64,000 nt of DNA, taken from the NCBI GenBank assembly GCA_028876495.1, contig JAGWRO010000024.1:108818-172817 (forward strand), written 5' to 3'. This stretch comes from Bacteroidota bacterium (GTDB taxonomy: Bacteria > Bacteroidota > Bacteroidia > Chitinophagales > Chitinophagaceae). Of the stretch, positions 35,705-44,596 are shown one piece after another. The notes below the pieces were generated by a model. The model did no database searches, was not told where the DNA came from, and saw only the letters and a list, made by a program, of their open reading frames with translations. Each line of letters starts with the position of its first letter. Within the stretch, counting starts at the first letter, position 1. The position numbers and the translations under genes were made by a program.

Positions 35705-36256
35705 TTATTTCTTTTTGGCAAAAACGGTCAACGTAACATCAACGAGGTTGCTTAAAACTATGTTCTGTTCGCCCACACCAAAGTCAGTACGGTTTATTTC
35801 AAAATTACCGGTAAATAAATAACCGCCGTTTTCTTCTTTTGCCTGGAATGGAAAAGCAATGGCTTTGGTAACACCCTTGATAGTAAGATTTCCGGTAAAA
35901 TAATAAAAGCCTGCACCGGTTTTATTGGTCTTTTCAATTTTAGTGGAAACAATCGTAATCAGCGGAAATTTGGCAGCGTCAAAATATTCATCACTTACCA
36001 GGCTTTTATCGCGCATACTGTTATCAGTATTTACAGTAGAAGCAGCCACAGAAACATTAAAATTGGTAGCCGGAAGATCATTCGGCAAAAAATTTATATC
36101 ACCTTTCAATCCACTAAAATCCCCTCCCGTATTGATGCCAAAATTTTTGATAACGAAATGAACTTTACTGGCAGAATCAACAGGGTTATAACTTTGAGCA
36201 ATAGTGTTTAGAGAAACAAAAAGTAAACAGGTTAAAAGAGTCTTCATCATTTTCAT
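35705..36256 (-). CDS. YceI family periplasmic protein
   Basis: 183 residues with a signal peptide (TLLTCLLFVSLNTIAQS) and a lipocalin-like YceI barrel: SKVHFVIKNFGINTGGDFSGLKGDINF, DNSMRDKSLVSDEYFDAAKFPLI, GNLTIKGVTKAIAFPF and GNFEINRTDFGVG. Family members bind isoprenoid-type lipids in a periplasmic barrel. It precedes the LysE-like gene by 4 bp on the same strand. Confidence 0.88.
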   Translation of the reverse strand: MKMMKTLLTCLLFVSLNTIAQSYNPVDSASKVHFVIKNFGINTGGDFSGLKGDINFLPNDLPATNFNVSVAASTVNTDNSMRDKSLVSDEYFDAAKFPLITIVSTKIEKTNKTGAGFYYFTGNLTIKGVTKAIAFPFQAKEENGGYLFTGNFEINRTDFGVGEQNIVLSNLVDVTLTVFAKKK

Positions 36257-36282
36257 ATAGTTTTTAGCAAGATGTTTATTTT

Positions 36283-37353
36283 TTATGAAATTTCCTTATC
36301 CACTTTATTAATTAAATTATAATATTTTTTGGTTGCCCGTCTAAAACGTAGACCTTTAAGCAAAGGCCAATAGGGCACACCGTGTTTATGATTATAACGG
36401 CTGATCTCAAAAAGAATTTTCCAATGTTTTAATATTTCCTTCCATGCGCCAATCAAAGTATAACCTGTATCATAAAAATGATTTGGCTCTGCTCCGCAAC
36501 CATTGTATTCGAGGATCACAAAATTTTTTCCCTGCTTCAATTCTTCGATCGAGTTGCACATAATATCGTAACGGCCATAAAAAAAATCGTTTATCCCCAG
36601 GCTAATCTTGTCCAAAAGATTTACCAGGTCATCATTTATTTCAGCGCCCAGGTCAAAAAAATCAGCGCCACGATTGTGGTTGCCGGCGTAGCTCAAAATA
36701 TAAACTTCCCCGGCAGGAATAATTTTTTCAAAATTTATTTCGTGCTTTTGTTTTAATTCAGCAAGCCTTTTTTTTGTCTTTACATTTTGGAGCAAAAGTT
36801 GTCCCAAATTATGAACACCATCGCCGGTAACCCGCATCGGAACTTTTTGAAGAAAGCCGGTAATGGCTCCTTTTTTTTCATTTGGAAAGCGGTAATAAAA
36901 CAAACTTACTTCAACCGGGTATTCAATAAATTCCTGGATAAAATATTCCACCGGGATTTTTGAATGGTATTCTTTTAAATGTTCTTCGTTTTCAATTTTT
37001 CTGAACAGGATTCCCTGCCCTCCTACTTCTGGCTTAACGATCAAAGGGTATTTTATTCCGGAAAATTTCAGTTTTTTTTTGATTTCAGGAAAGGGATCAG
37101 AAGGCTTTATATTAAAATAAGAAGGGCAAAATTCAGGAGGCAAAAGATCGTGCATTTCCTTTTTCGGCTCTCCATCTAATCCGCCAAAAGTAAGCTTGGG
37201 ATTACTTGGGGTAAAAAACCATACAGCACGCGATCGGATCATATACCAAACCCAGACCGGAGCAATGGGTGCATATAAAACCTTGAAAGGCCATTGCTCC
37301 CAATTTTTTATTTTACTAAACAATTCGATTTTCAATTTTTTAAGCAGCGGCAA
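36283..37353 (-). CDS. ATP-grasp domain protein
   Basis: 356 residues. A hydrophobic N-terminal stretch (about 20-50, with VLYAPIAPVWVWYMI) is followed by an ATP-grasp-like core: YPLIVKPEVGGQG (lysine and glycine-rich ATP loop), YFIQEFIEYPVEVSLFYYRFP, and the metal-site region GRYDIMCNSIEEL with FVILEYNGCGAEPNHFYD. Such proteins are often labelled D-alanine-D-alanine ligase-like, but length and motifs differ from Ddl and the substrate is unknown. It precedes the YceI gene by 26 bp and may head that unit. Confidence 0.7.
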   Translation of the reverse strand: MPLLKKLKIELFSKIKNWEQWPFKVLYAPIAPVWVWYMIRSRAVWFFTPSNPKLTFGGLDGEPKKEMHDLLPPEFCPSYFNIKPSDPFPEIKKKLKFSGIKYPLIVKPEVGGQGILFRKIENEEHLKEYHSKIPVEYFIQEFIEYPVEVSLFYYRFPNEKKGAITGFLQKVPMRVTGDGVHNLGQLLLQNVKTKKRLAELKQKHEINFEKIIPAGEVYILSYAGNHNRGADFFDLGAEINDDLVNLLDKISLGINDFFYGRYDIMCNSIEELKQGKNFVILEYNGCGAEPNHFYDTGYTLIGAWKEILKHWKILFEISRYNHKHGVPYWPLLKGLRFRRATKKYYNLINKVDKEIS

Positions 37354-37431
37354 AAATAAGTTTAAAGCGCCGAAGATGCGCTTACCTAATCAAATTTGTT
37401 TGTTGTATTTTAGCTGCAAAAATCAGAGAAC

Positions 37432-38211
37432 ATGCATATTCCAACCATGGCAGAAATGATGGCGGAAGGTAAAACTCCCGAGATTTTGTTTTATGTAGGT
37501 TGTGCCGGCAGTTTTGATCAAAGAGCTCAAAAAATCAGCAAAGCTTTTGCCAGCATTTTAAATAAAATTGGCATCAGCTATGCAATTCTTGGTAAAGAAG
37601 AAATATGCAATGGCGATCCGGCAAGGCGTGCAGGAAATGAATTTTTATTCCAGATGATGGCGTATCAAAACATTGAACTTTTAAATGGATATAGCATTAA
37701 AAAAATTGTAACTACCTGTCCGCATTGTTTTAATGTTTTCAAAAATGAATACCCGGTTTTGGGTGGCAATTATGAAGTGATGCATTACACCACTTTCTTG
37801 CAACAACTGATTGATGAAGGAAAAATAAAGATGAAAGAGAACGGAGATTTTAAAGGGAAAAAAATCACTTACCACGATAGTTGTTACCTCGGCCGGGGCA
37901 ATAATATTTATGAAGCGCCACGGAAAGTTTTGGAAGCTTTGGATGTTGAATTAACCGAAATGAAAAGGTCGCGCAGTAATGGATTTTGCTGTGGAGCAGG
38001 CGGTTCGCAGGTTTTTAAAGAAGAAGAAAAAGGAACTGAAAGAGTGAATGATGCACGGGCTCAACAAGCAATGGCAACCGGCGCAAAAGTAATTGCATCC
38101 AACTGCCCTTATTGCATGATGATGCTGACTGATGGGGTGAAGTTTAATAAAAAAGAAGAAGAGGTAAAAGTGATCGATATTGCAGAACTGATCGCTGAAA
38201 GTATGGAGTGA
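37432..38211 (+). CDS. CCG-domain (Fe-S) oxidoreductase subunit
   Basis: 259 residues with two cysteine-rich CCG domains: first FYVGCAGSFDQRAQK with TTCPHCFNVFKNEYP, second YHDSCYLGRGNNIYEAPR with FCCGAGGSQVF and SNCPYCMMMLTDG. These domains occur in heterodisulfide reductase subunit B, GlcF and LutA-type proteins and bind an unusual Fe-S cluster. In Bacteroidota this short form usually works with a separate ferredoxin-like or membrane-bound Fe-S subunit; none is adjacent here. ATG start at 37432. Partner and substrate unknown. Confidence 0.82.
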   Translation: MHIPTMAEMMAEGKTPEILFYVGCAGSFDQRAQKISKAFASILNKIGISYAILGKEEICNGDPARRAGNEFLFQMMAYQNIELLNGYSIKKIVTTCPHCFNVFKNEYPVLGGNYEVMHYTTFLQQLIDEGKIKMKENGDFKGKKITYHDSCYLGRGNNIYEAPRKVLEALDVELTEMKRSRSNGFCCGAGGSQVFKEEEKGTERVNDARAQQAMATGAKVIASNCPYCMMMLTDGVKFNKKEEEVKVIDIAELIAESME

Positions 38212-38290
38212 CTTTTGTTTTTAGTTAAAGGATTTTTAAAAATAATAATCAATTATAGTAATATATTGAAAGTAATCATCTTTGAAGAAT

Positions 38291-39973
38291 ATGGAGAAAG
38301 AGGTAATACATAACAGAATGCCGGAAGAAAAAAGTTTGAACTTTATTGAGGAGATCATTGAACAAGATCTTTCAAGTGGAAAGTATGAAAGAATATTAAC
38401 ACGCTTTCCACCTGAACCCAATGGCTATTTACACATTGGCCACGCCAAAAGTATTTGCCTGAATTTTGGGCTTGCCAGGAAATACAATGGAAGAACTAAT
38501 CTTCGTTTTGATGATACCAACCCGGTAACAGAAGATGTGGAGTATGTGGAAAGTATTAAAGAAGATATCAGGTGGCTCGGTTTTACCTGGAGCAACGAAT
38601 ATTACTCGAGCGATTATTTTGATGAATTGTACTTATTTGCGGTTAAGCTGATCAATAAAGGATTAGCATACGTAGATGACAGCCCTTCCGAAAAAATTGC
38701 TGCAGATAAAGGAACTCCAACAGAACCGGGTAAAGAGAACGAATACCGCAACAGAAGTGTTGAAGAAAATCTTCGTCTTTTTGAAGACATGAAAAACGGG
38801 AAATACAAAGACGGTGAAAAAGTATTACGCGCCAAAATTGATATGGCTCATATCAATATGCTGATGCGCGATCCGATTATGTATAGGATCAAACACGCTC
38901 ATCATCATCGTACCGGCGATAAATGGTGTATATACCCGATGTATGATTTTGCCCACGGGCAAAGCGACAGCATTGAGCATATCACCCATAGCATCTGCAC
39001 CCTTGAGTTTGTTCCTCACAGGCAACTGTACGATTGGTTTATTGAAAAGCTGGAAATTTTCCCATCACGGCAATATGAATTTGCAAGATTGAACATGACC
39101 TATACGGTAATGAGTAAACGCAGATTATTGCAATTGGTAAATGAAAAGTTTGTTTCGGGCTGGGATGATCCAAGAATGCCGACGCTCTCTGGTTTCAGAA
39201 GAAAAGGATATACCCCTTCGAGCATTCGTACTTTCTGTGATAAAATTGGCGTTGCCAAAAGGGATAATCTTATCGATATCAGCCTTCTTGAGTTTTGCAT
39301 CAGGGAAGAATTGAATGAAACTGCTGTACGGGTAATGGCAGTTTTGAATCCCGTAAAACTCATCATTGATAATTATGATGAAAATATAACGGAAGAATTA
39401 ACTACAGAAAATCTCCCAAACGATCCGGGAAATATAAGAACAATAACGTTCTCAAAAGAATTGTGGATAGAGAAAGAAGATTTTATGGAGGTGCCGGTAA
39501 AAAAATGGTTCCGCCTTGCTCCCGGACAAATGGTGCGTTTGAAAAGCGCTTACATTGTTCGATGCGAAAGCTTTACAAAAGATGAAGAAGGAAATCTAAC
39601 AGAAATCCATTGCACTTATATCCCCGAAAGCAGGAGCCATAACGATACCAGTAATTTAAAAGTGAAAGGAACGATTCATTGGGTAAATGCAAAAACTGCC
39701 GCTACAGCTGAAGTGAGATTATACCAACGCCTGTTTACTGTTGAAAATCCTGCTGCTGAAGAAGGCGATTTCAAGAGTTTTATCAATCCTGATTCATTAA
39801 CCATAATTAAAAATGCATTTATCGAGCCTCATCTTCAACACGCTGAAAAGGGTGCGCATTTTCAATTTATAAGGAACGGATATTTCTGTATTGACAAAGA
39901 TTCAAAACCGGGTGCATTAGTGTTTAACAGAACTGTTACCTTAAAAGAGGGGTTTAAACCGAAGAGTGATTAA
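38291..39973 (+). CDS. glnS: Glutaminyl-tRNA synthetase
   Basis: 560 residues. Class I synthetase with [15 protein letters not shown] (HIGH motif at 48-51), [14 protein letters not shown] and the KMSKS-type VMSKRRLL loop, then the two C-terminal anticodon-binding beta-barrels ([19 protein letters not shown]). The frame opens at a TTG at 38282, but the ATG at 38291 is chosen. Direct charging of glutamine implies that an indirect Glu-tRNA(Gln) amidotransferase route is not required. A clear terminator follows. Confidence 0.96.
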   Translation: MEKEVIHNRMPEEKSLNFIEEIIEQDLSSGKYERILTRFPPEPNGYLHIGHAKSICLNFGLARKYNGRTNLRFDDTNPVTEDVEYVESIKEDIRWLGFTWSNEYYSSDYFDELYLFAVKLINKGLAYVDDSPSEKIAADKGTPTEPGKENEYRNRSVEENLRLFEDMKNGKYKDGEKVLRAKIDMAHINMLMRDPIMYRIKHAHHHRTGDKWCIYPMYDFAHGQSDSIEHITHSICTLEFVPHRQLYDWFIEKLEIFPSRQYEFARLNMTYTVMSKRRLLQLVNEKFVSGWDDPRMPTLSGFRRKGYTPSSIRTFCDKIGVAKRDNLIDISLLEFCIREELNETAVRVMAVLNPVKLIIDNYDENITEELTTENLPNDPGNIRTITFSKELWIEKEDFMEVPVKKWFRLAPGQMVRLKSAYIVRCESFTKDEEGNLTEIHCTYIPESRSHNDTSNLKVKGTIHWVNAKTAATAEVRLYQRLFTVENPAAEEGDFKSFINPDSLTIIKNAFIEPHLQHAEKGAHFQFIRNGYFCIDKDSKPGALVFNRTVTLKEGFKPKSD

Positions 39974-40004
39974 AGACCGCTTCCTGCAGAAAAATGATTA
40001 TAAA

Positions 40005-40040
40005 AGTAAACCAGCAAACAAGGAAATTTGCTGGTTTTTT
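40005..40040 (+). terminator. glnS terminator, containing a 3'-end motif copy
   Basis: AAACCAGCAAA (40008-40018) pairs with TTTGCTGGTTT (40027-40037) over an 8-nt loop, followed by Ts. The left arm is itself a copy of the recurring motif (AGTAAACCAGCAAAC at 40005-40019), 31 bp after the stop, the only copy seen here with a matching second arm. Confidence 0.85.
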
Positions 40041-40058
40041 ATTTTGGTTGTGAGAAGA

Positions 40059-42065
40059 TCATTTCTTTTTCATATCAACATCATTCTGTGTTTTTTGCTG
40101 ATTCAATTGTATTTGCTGTAAATTTTCCTCCACTTTTTTCAATACATCAGTATTAAAAAACTGCTGCGTTTTAGCCAAAGCTTGTTGAATATTTTCCTGT
40201 TGCTTTTGCCAGGCATCGCTTTTAAAATAAGCTGACAAAGAATCGGTGGCATGGCGAATTTCTTCCTGTTGTTTTTTCCATTCAGGGCTGTTAAAATACT
40301 CCTTCACTTTTTCTGCATTCTTTTTTATAAGTTGCTGTTGCTTTTTCCATTCAGGGCTATTAAAATACTTTTTCATCTCTTCGCCATTTTTCTGTATTAG
40401 CTCCTGCTGTTTTTTCCATTCCGGACTACTAAAATATTTTTTCATTTCCTCTGCATTTTTCTGTATCAGCTTTTGTTGATTTTTCCAGGCGGGACTGCTG
40501 AAATATTTCTTCATCTCTTCAGCGTTATTCCGTATCAGTTCCTGTTGCTTTTTCCACTCAGGGCTGCTGAAATATTTTTTCATTGCCACTGCATTTTCGC
40601 GTACCAGGTCCTGCTGCTTTTTCCATGCATCACTTTGAAAATACTTACGCATTTCGTCAGTACTTTTTTTGATCACTTCTTCCTGTTGTTTCAATTTCTT
40701 GCTGTTAAAATAATCAGCAGAAGGAGGAAGTGAATCGTTTCCGAAAATCGGTTTTGGAGGAAGCGGTGGCATTGGTGGCGGGGGCGGAGGAACAGGCCCC
40801 ATGTTAGAATTACCTGGCATAGGAGGCAATGGAGCTACCGGCGGTGCCGGTGGCATTGGCGCAATTCCGTCATGCCTCATAGCAACCGGAGGCATTGGTG
40901 CAGGAGGTGGCGGAGGTGGAGCAGGAATTATTCCTTTTGGAGTTGAATCCTTGAGCCAACTAAAAGGAAAAAATGCAAAAAAAGGTGGTGTTGAAACTGC
41001 TGAGTTTTTTTCAGAAACACTATTTTGCTTTTCTGAATTAGCCGCTTTATTTTCTGTAGGGCTTAACCAGGCAACTGAAATTGTAGCGATAGCAATAACG
41101 ACTAAAGTAATGAACTTTTGACGGAGATTCAGGCGATTGTTTTTCATTTCCATAATGTTTTTGATGCGGTGAAATAAATGTGAACGATTACCAACTGCAG
41201 TCATTACCAAAGGTTGATGCTGCAGAGGTTCTTCAAGAGCCAGCAAAGCGCGTGCATAATGATACGGATCTGATAATTGTAATACCATTTCATCACAAGA
41301 TTTTTCTCGTTCTTCACGAATGTTTTTGGTGATCCACCAGGTGAAAGGATTAAAGAATAAAATGGTATCCAGAACTGACTGTAGAATATTTAAAACATAA
41401 TCATTGCGACGAATATGTGCAAGTTCGTGGATCAGGATTGCTTCAAATTGCTGCGGTGACAATTGGCTCATGGTAGCCAATGGAAGCAGGATAACCGGTT
41501 TAAAAAAACCAATCATCATCGGAGTGTTTACATAGCGCGAAAAAAAAGTTTGTAACGGACGAATAATATTCATCCTGTTTGCAAGATTAATGATATGCTC
41601 CTGCCACTCAGTATCCAATTCAGAGAGCCCTTTTGTTCTAAGACTATTTGTCTGAAAAAAATTAAGCGATAAGCGAATAGAATACCACAAAATTCCTACC
41701 AGGTAAAAACCAACTACCCAGGGCAAATATTGATTAAAAAAAGACAAGGAAAAAATAGAACCTGTTGCATAAGAATCGTGATCAACAGCTACCTGGCTGA
41801 AAGAAGTATTAGCCATTATTTGTTGACTTAGAACTACACTTTTAGCTATTGAAAACTGGCGGATCAAAGTAACTACAAACCATGCTGACACACCCAGATA
41901 ACCAAAATAAGAAAGACCATATTTTATCTGTGCTGATGCATTGGGTATCAATTTTAATACAATCCTAAGGCAAATAAAAACAATAAATGCCTGCCCAAAG
42001 CTATACAGCAAAGTATGCCCGAGAGCATCAGCAGCAGGTGAAAAGAGAAAACTAAATTGATTCAT
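40059..42065 (-). CDS. BlaR1-type M56 metallopeptidase with Pro-rich linker and 23-residue repeats
   Basis: 668 residues. The N-terminal part (1-340) is an M56 membrane peptidase: helices near 18-40, 50-70, 112-135 and the zinc motif HELAH at 213-217 between transmembrane segments, a last helix near 316-336. Residues 378-448 are rich in Pro with Ala and Met. Residues 449-632 are about nine copies of a 23-residue unit, consensus KKYFxSPEWKKQQELIxKNAEEM, probably a long periplasmic helix. The adjacent BlaI gene starts upstream, so this is a BlaR1/MecR1-like sensor that would cleave BlaI, but the penicillin-binding sensor domain is replaced by the repeat region. Confidence 0.85.
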   Translation of the reverse strand: MNQFSFLFSPAADALGHTLLYSFGQAFIVFICLRIVLKLIPNASAQIKYGLSYFGYLGVSAWFVVTLIRQFSIAKSVVLSQQIMANTSFSQVAVDHDSYATGSIFSLSFFNQYLPWVVGFYLVGILWYSIRLSLNFFQTNSLRTKGLSELDTEWQEHIINLANRMNIIRPLQTFFSRYVNTPMMIGFFKPVILLPLATMSQLSPQQFEAILIHELAHIRRNDYVLNILQSVLDTILFFNPFTWWITKNIREEREKSCDEMVLQLSDPYHYARALLALEEPLQHQPLVMTAVGNRSHLFHRIKNIMEMKNNRLNLRQKFITLVVIAIATISVAWLSPTENKAANSEKQNSVSEKNSAVSTPPFFAFFPFSWLKDSTPKGIIPAPPPPPPAPMPPVAMRHDGIAPMPPAPPVAPLPPMPGNSNMGPVPPPPPPMPPLPPKPIFGNDSLPPSADYFNSKKLKQQEEVIKKSTDEMRKYFQSDAWKKQQDLVRENAVAMKKYFSSPEWKKQQELIRNNAEEMKKYFSSPAWKNQQKLIQKNAEEMKKYFSSPEWKKQQELIQKNGEEMKKYFNSPEWKKQQQLIKKNAEKVKEYFNSPEWKKQQEEIRHATDSLSAYFKSDAWQKQQENIQQALAKTQQFFNTDVLKKVEENLQQIQLNQQKTQNDVDMKKK
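40170..40721. repeat. Tandem 69-bp coding repeats in the M56 gene
   Basis: About nine consecutive units encode the KKYFxSPEWKKQQ repeat; the central ones are most alike, the outer ones more diverged, as expected for expansion by unequal crossing-over. Confidence 0.8.
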
Positions 42066-42085
42066 TGCTTATCTTTTTAATCTTA

Positions 42086-42496
42086 TTAATTATTATTTTT
42101 TGTTTTAGAACTTTCTTTGTTTTCGATTTCATCGAGATACTTCTTTATTTCTAAGATTTCTTGTTTGGAAGCACGATGATTTCCCAAGGCATGCATTACC
42201 AGTTTGGCAGATGAACCCTTAAACAAGCCGTTGATCATTTTACTTACCACTTGCTTTTGAATGGATTCTTTTTTAACAGCAGCGGTGTAAATGTGGGTTT
42301 TAGATTCATCATTACGATTCAGCAACCCTTTTTCATTCATGATCTGCATGAGTTTCAAAGTGGTTGTATAACCAGAGTCTTTCGTTTCCGAAAGAATTTC
42401 ATGCACTTCACGAACTGTTGAAGATCCTTGTTCCCACAACACCTGCAAAATTTCCATTTCGCTCTCTGTTGGTTTGTTCTGTTTTGAATTATTCAT
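42086..42496 (-). CDS. BlaI/MecI/CopY family repressor
   Basis: 136 residues with the N-terminal winged helix PTESEMEILQVLWEQGSSTVREVHEIL and YTTTLKLMQIMNEKGLL, followed by a dimerisation region. The family represses its own operon and is released when the partner M56 protease cleaves it. The M56 gene begins 20 bp downstream on the same strand, and a double palindrome lies just before the start codon. The inducing signal is unknown; homologs respond to beta-lactams, copper or envelope stress. Confidence 0.93.
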   Translation of the reverse strand: MNNSKQNKPTESEMEILQVLWEQGSSTVREVHEILSETKDSGYTTTLKLMQIMNEKGLLNRNDESKTHIYTAAVKKESIQKQVVSKMINGLFKGSSAKLVMHALGNHRASKQEILEIKKYLDEIENKESSKTKNNN

Positions 42497-42511
42497 TATT
42501 GGTTACTTTAC

Positions 42512-42552
42512 TACGAATTATTTCGTACAACGAATGTACGAATAGTTTCGTA
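42512..42552. promoter_or_regulatory. Probable BlaI operator, two palindromes
   Basis: TACGAA-N4-TTCGTA occurs at 42512-42527 and again at 42537-42552, with starts 25 bp apart. Between them TCGTACA and TGTACGA (42523-42541) form a third dyad. The array sits 16 bp upstream of the BlaI ATG, where autoregulation would act. Confidence 0.7.
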
Positions 42553-42646
42553 ATCCCAAAAAAGAAAAATTGATTTTAGAAAATTTTAACGAAAAAAAAA
42601 CTTAGGGATACATTTAGTTGTATACCAGGGCTAAATAAAAAAATGA

Positions 42647-42664
42647 CTTATTTATTGCTTTACT
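42647..42664 (-). repeat. 3'-end motif copy behind htrA
   Basis: Sense reading AGTAAAGCAATAAATAAG, 80 nt after the htrA stop and about 30 nt beyond its terminator. Confidence 0.45.
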
Positions 42665-42694
42665 ACCCAATCTAAAAAAGGAATTTACAACACA

Positions 42695-42723
42695 ACAAAA
42701 AAGGCCGCAGTAATTGCGGCCTT
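42695..42723 (-). terminator. Rho-independent terminator of htrA
   Basis: On the minus strand AAGGCCGCA (42723-42715) pairs with TGCGGCCTT (42709-42701) over a 5-nt loop and runs into Ts, 21 nt after the stop codon. Confidence 0.9.
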
Positions 42724-42744
42724 ATCAAAAATATTTTCCTGTTT

Positions 42745-44286
42745 TTATTCAGGTGTAGTATCTAAAGTCAATGGATATTCAAAAGGCTCATTGTAGCCGG
42801 GATAATATCCTGTAATAGTAATATCTGTCTGGTTCCCTATCTCTTTTTTAAGATCATCGAGGCTTTTCACAGGGTTACCATTTACCTTGGTAATAATGAA
42901 CCCGTCACGCATTCTTGTCTGGTCATTCAATGCACCTTGATTTATTTTCTTTACCACTACTCCTCCGGGCAATCCCATTTGTTTTGCTTTTTGCGGATCA
43001 AGTGTTTCCAATTCAGCACCCAGTTTATCAACCATTGTTGTGGGTTTTACTATATTATAATTACCTGCACTGTTTTTAAGGGTTGCGGTCACTGTCTTTT
43101 CAACTCCGTTACGGCTTATGGTAACCTTTACTTTATCACCTGGCCTGAAGTTGCTTAATTGCTCTTGCAATTCTGACCCTGAATTAATATCGACACCATT
43201 TATTTTTTTGATAACATCCCCTACCTCTATGCCAGCAGCTTTTGCAGCGCCGTCTTTGACAAGATCAGTAATATAAACACCATCTACGTTTGCAGGAATT
43301 TTTGCTTGCTGTTTTTGTTCATCGTTTAACCTGCCGGCATCAATAAATGCAGCACCCAAAAACCCTCTTTGTACGCTGCCATATTTAATTAGATCATTTA
43401 CCACTTTTTTTACAATATCGACCGGAATCGCGTAAGAATATCCACTATAATAACCGGTAGGTGATGCAATTGCAGAATTGATACCAATCAATTGACCATT
43501 TGTATTTATCAAAGCACCGCCGCTATTTCCGGGGTTAACCGCAGCATCCGTTTGTAAAAAAGACTCTACAGCAAGCTTTTGGCCACCTGTATTATCATGA
43601 TTCAATCCAAGGTATTGCGATTTAGCGCTGATGATACCTGCAGTAACGGTGGCCTCAAGATTAAGCGGATAACCAATTGCTAAAACCCACTGACCAATTT
43701 TTGTATCGGCTGAATTTCCATAAAGCATAAATGGTAAATTTTTCGCGTCGATCTTTATAACTGCCAGATCATACGAAGGATCCACAGCCAGTACCTTTGC
43801 AGTATATTGCTTGTTATTGCTCATGGTCACAGTTACTTTATCTGCCCCTGCTACCACGTGATTATTAGTAACAATATATCCATCATCACTAATGATAACA
43901 CCTGAACCGGATGCACGTTCAGGCAGCATTCTCTGCCTTCCACCTCCTTGTCCGAATAATTGATTAAAAAGATCGTTGCCGAAGAGGTCAGAAAAAGGAT
44001 TTTGTTGTTGTTGAGGCAAATTATTATTTACAACTTTGGCATTTGTTGTGGTCTTAATATGGACAACAGTGGGAATAGCAGCTGCAGCGGCTTGTGTAAA
44101 ATCTACAGGCCCTCCCGACGGACTGTTTCCGCTGTCGAGAAAACCAGCGAATTTATAATTAGCGGGAAGAGTGGATTGAAAATTGGGGTTATTCCTGTTA
44201 TGGTCAAATTTGTTATAAGCAAAAAGAACCCCAAAAGCGGTAACCGCACTAATCAGTACGGTAAAGAGAATATTTCTTGTTTTCAT
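42745..44286 (-). CDS. Do/DegP-type periplasmic serine protease (HtrA)
   Basis: 513 residues. An N-terminal membrane anchor or signal (to about 25) is followed by a trypsin-like protease domain with the triad in TNNHVVAG (His), SYDLAVIKID (Asp) and NPGNSGGAL (Ser). Two PDZ domains follow (about 310-400 with DGAAKAAGIEVGDVIKKING, and 415-500 with GFIITKVNGNPVKSL). A Gln/Asn-rich, Gly-rich loop (residues 82-120) lies in the LA-loop region. Expected to degrade or refold misfolded envelope proteins. Monocistronic, with a strong terminator. Confidence 0.93.
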   Translation of the reverse strand: MKTRNILFTVLISAVTAFGVLFAYNKFDHNRNNPNFQSTLPANYKFAGFLDSGNSPSGGPVDFTQAAAAAIPTVVHIKTTTNAKVVNNNLPQQQQNPFSDLFGNDLFNQLFGQGGGRQRMLPERASGSGVIISDDGYIVTNNHVVAGADKVTVTMSNNKQYTAKVLAVDPSYDLAVIKIDAKNLPFMLYGNSADTKIGQWVLAIGYPLNLEATVTAGIISAKSQYLGLNHDNTGGQKLAVESFLQTDAAVNPGNSGGALINTNGQLIGINSAIASPTGYYSGYSYAIPVDIVKKVVNDLIKYGSVQRGFLGAAFIDAGRLNDEQKQQAKIPANVDGVYITDLVKDGAAKAAGIEVGDVIKKINGVDINSGSELQEQLSNFRPGDKVKVTISRNGVEKTVTATLKNSAGNYNIVKPTTMVDKLGAELETLDPQKAKQMGLPGGVVVKKINQGALNDQTRMRDGFIITKVNGNPVKSLDDLKKEIGNQTDITITGYYPGYNEPFEYPLTLDTTPE

Positions 44287-44596
44287 GTATGGAAATTTTT
44301 ATTTTAATATAATTATGTTTCATCTTATGCAATCAAATCATCAAAGCAGTGTCTTCTTTTTAAACTTTCCCTCAAAATATATGCCTGCGAATAAAATTAA
44401 AGTAACGATGAACAAAATTTTTACCATCCGTTTACCTTTAACAATAAATTAAAAATTCTTTTCAATTATACTAAGAAATCATCCTGGCCTGGACAAGTAA
44501 AATTAATTCATAAAAAGTAAAAGTTTTCACAACACGAATCTTATTGAAGGAGAATTGTTTAAAAGAAATGCAAAGTTTTTAATTCAACTTTTAAAA
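44287..44596. other. Intergenic region between htrA and the LuxC-like gene
   Basis: 310 bp, AT-rich, both flanking genes on the minus strand. Apart from one possible 28-codon membrane peptide frame (44341-44427) no promoter of clear consensus, hairpin or repeat was seen. Confidence 0.4.
44341..44427 (-). CDS. Possible small membrane peptide (28 aa)
   Basis: Minus-strand ATG to TGA, encoding one hydrophobic helix (KILFIVTLILFAGIYF) and a basic tail (GKFKKKTLL). It lies 55 bp upstream of the htrA start codon. No homology can be claimed and chance cannot be excluded. Confidence 0.25.
   Translation of the reverse strand: MVKILFIVTLILFAGIYFEGKFKKKTLL

Noticed and set aside
36283..37353. D-alanine-D-alanine ligase
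   Set aside because: Only the general ATP-grasp pattern is present; Ddl-specific N-terminal and substrate motifs are not recognisable.
40170..40721. Regularly spaced 69-bp repeats resembling a CRISPR-like array
   Set aside because: The repeats are in frame, adjoin without unique spacers, and encode the 23-residue repeats of the M56 protein.
40801..41121. Gly-rich open frame on the plus strand
   Set aside because: It mirrors the Pro-rich coding segment of the M56 gene (CCN codons read as GGN); no independent gene features.
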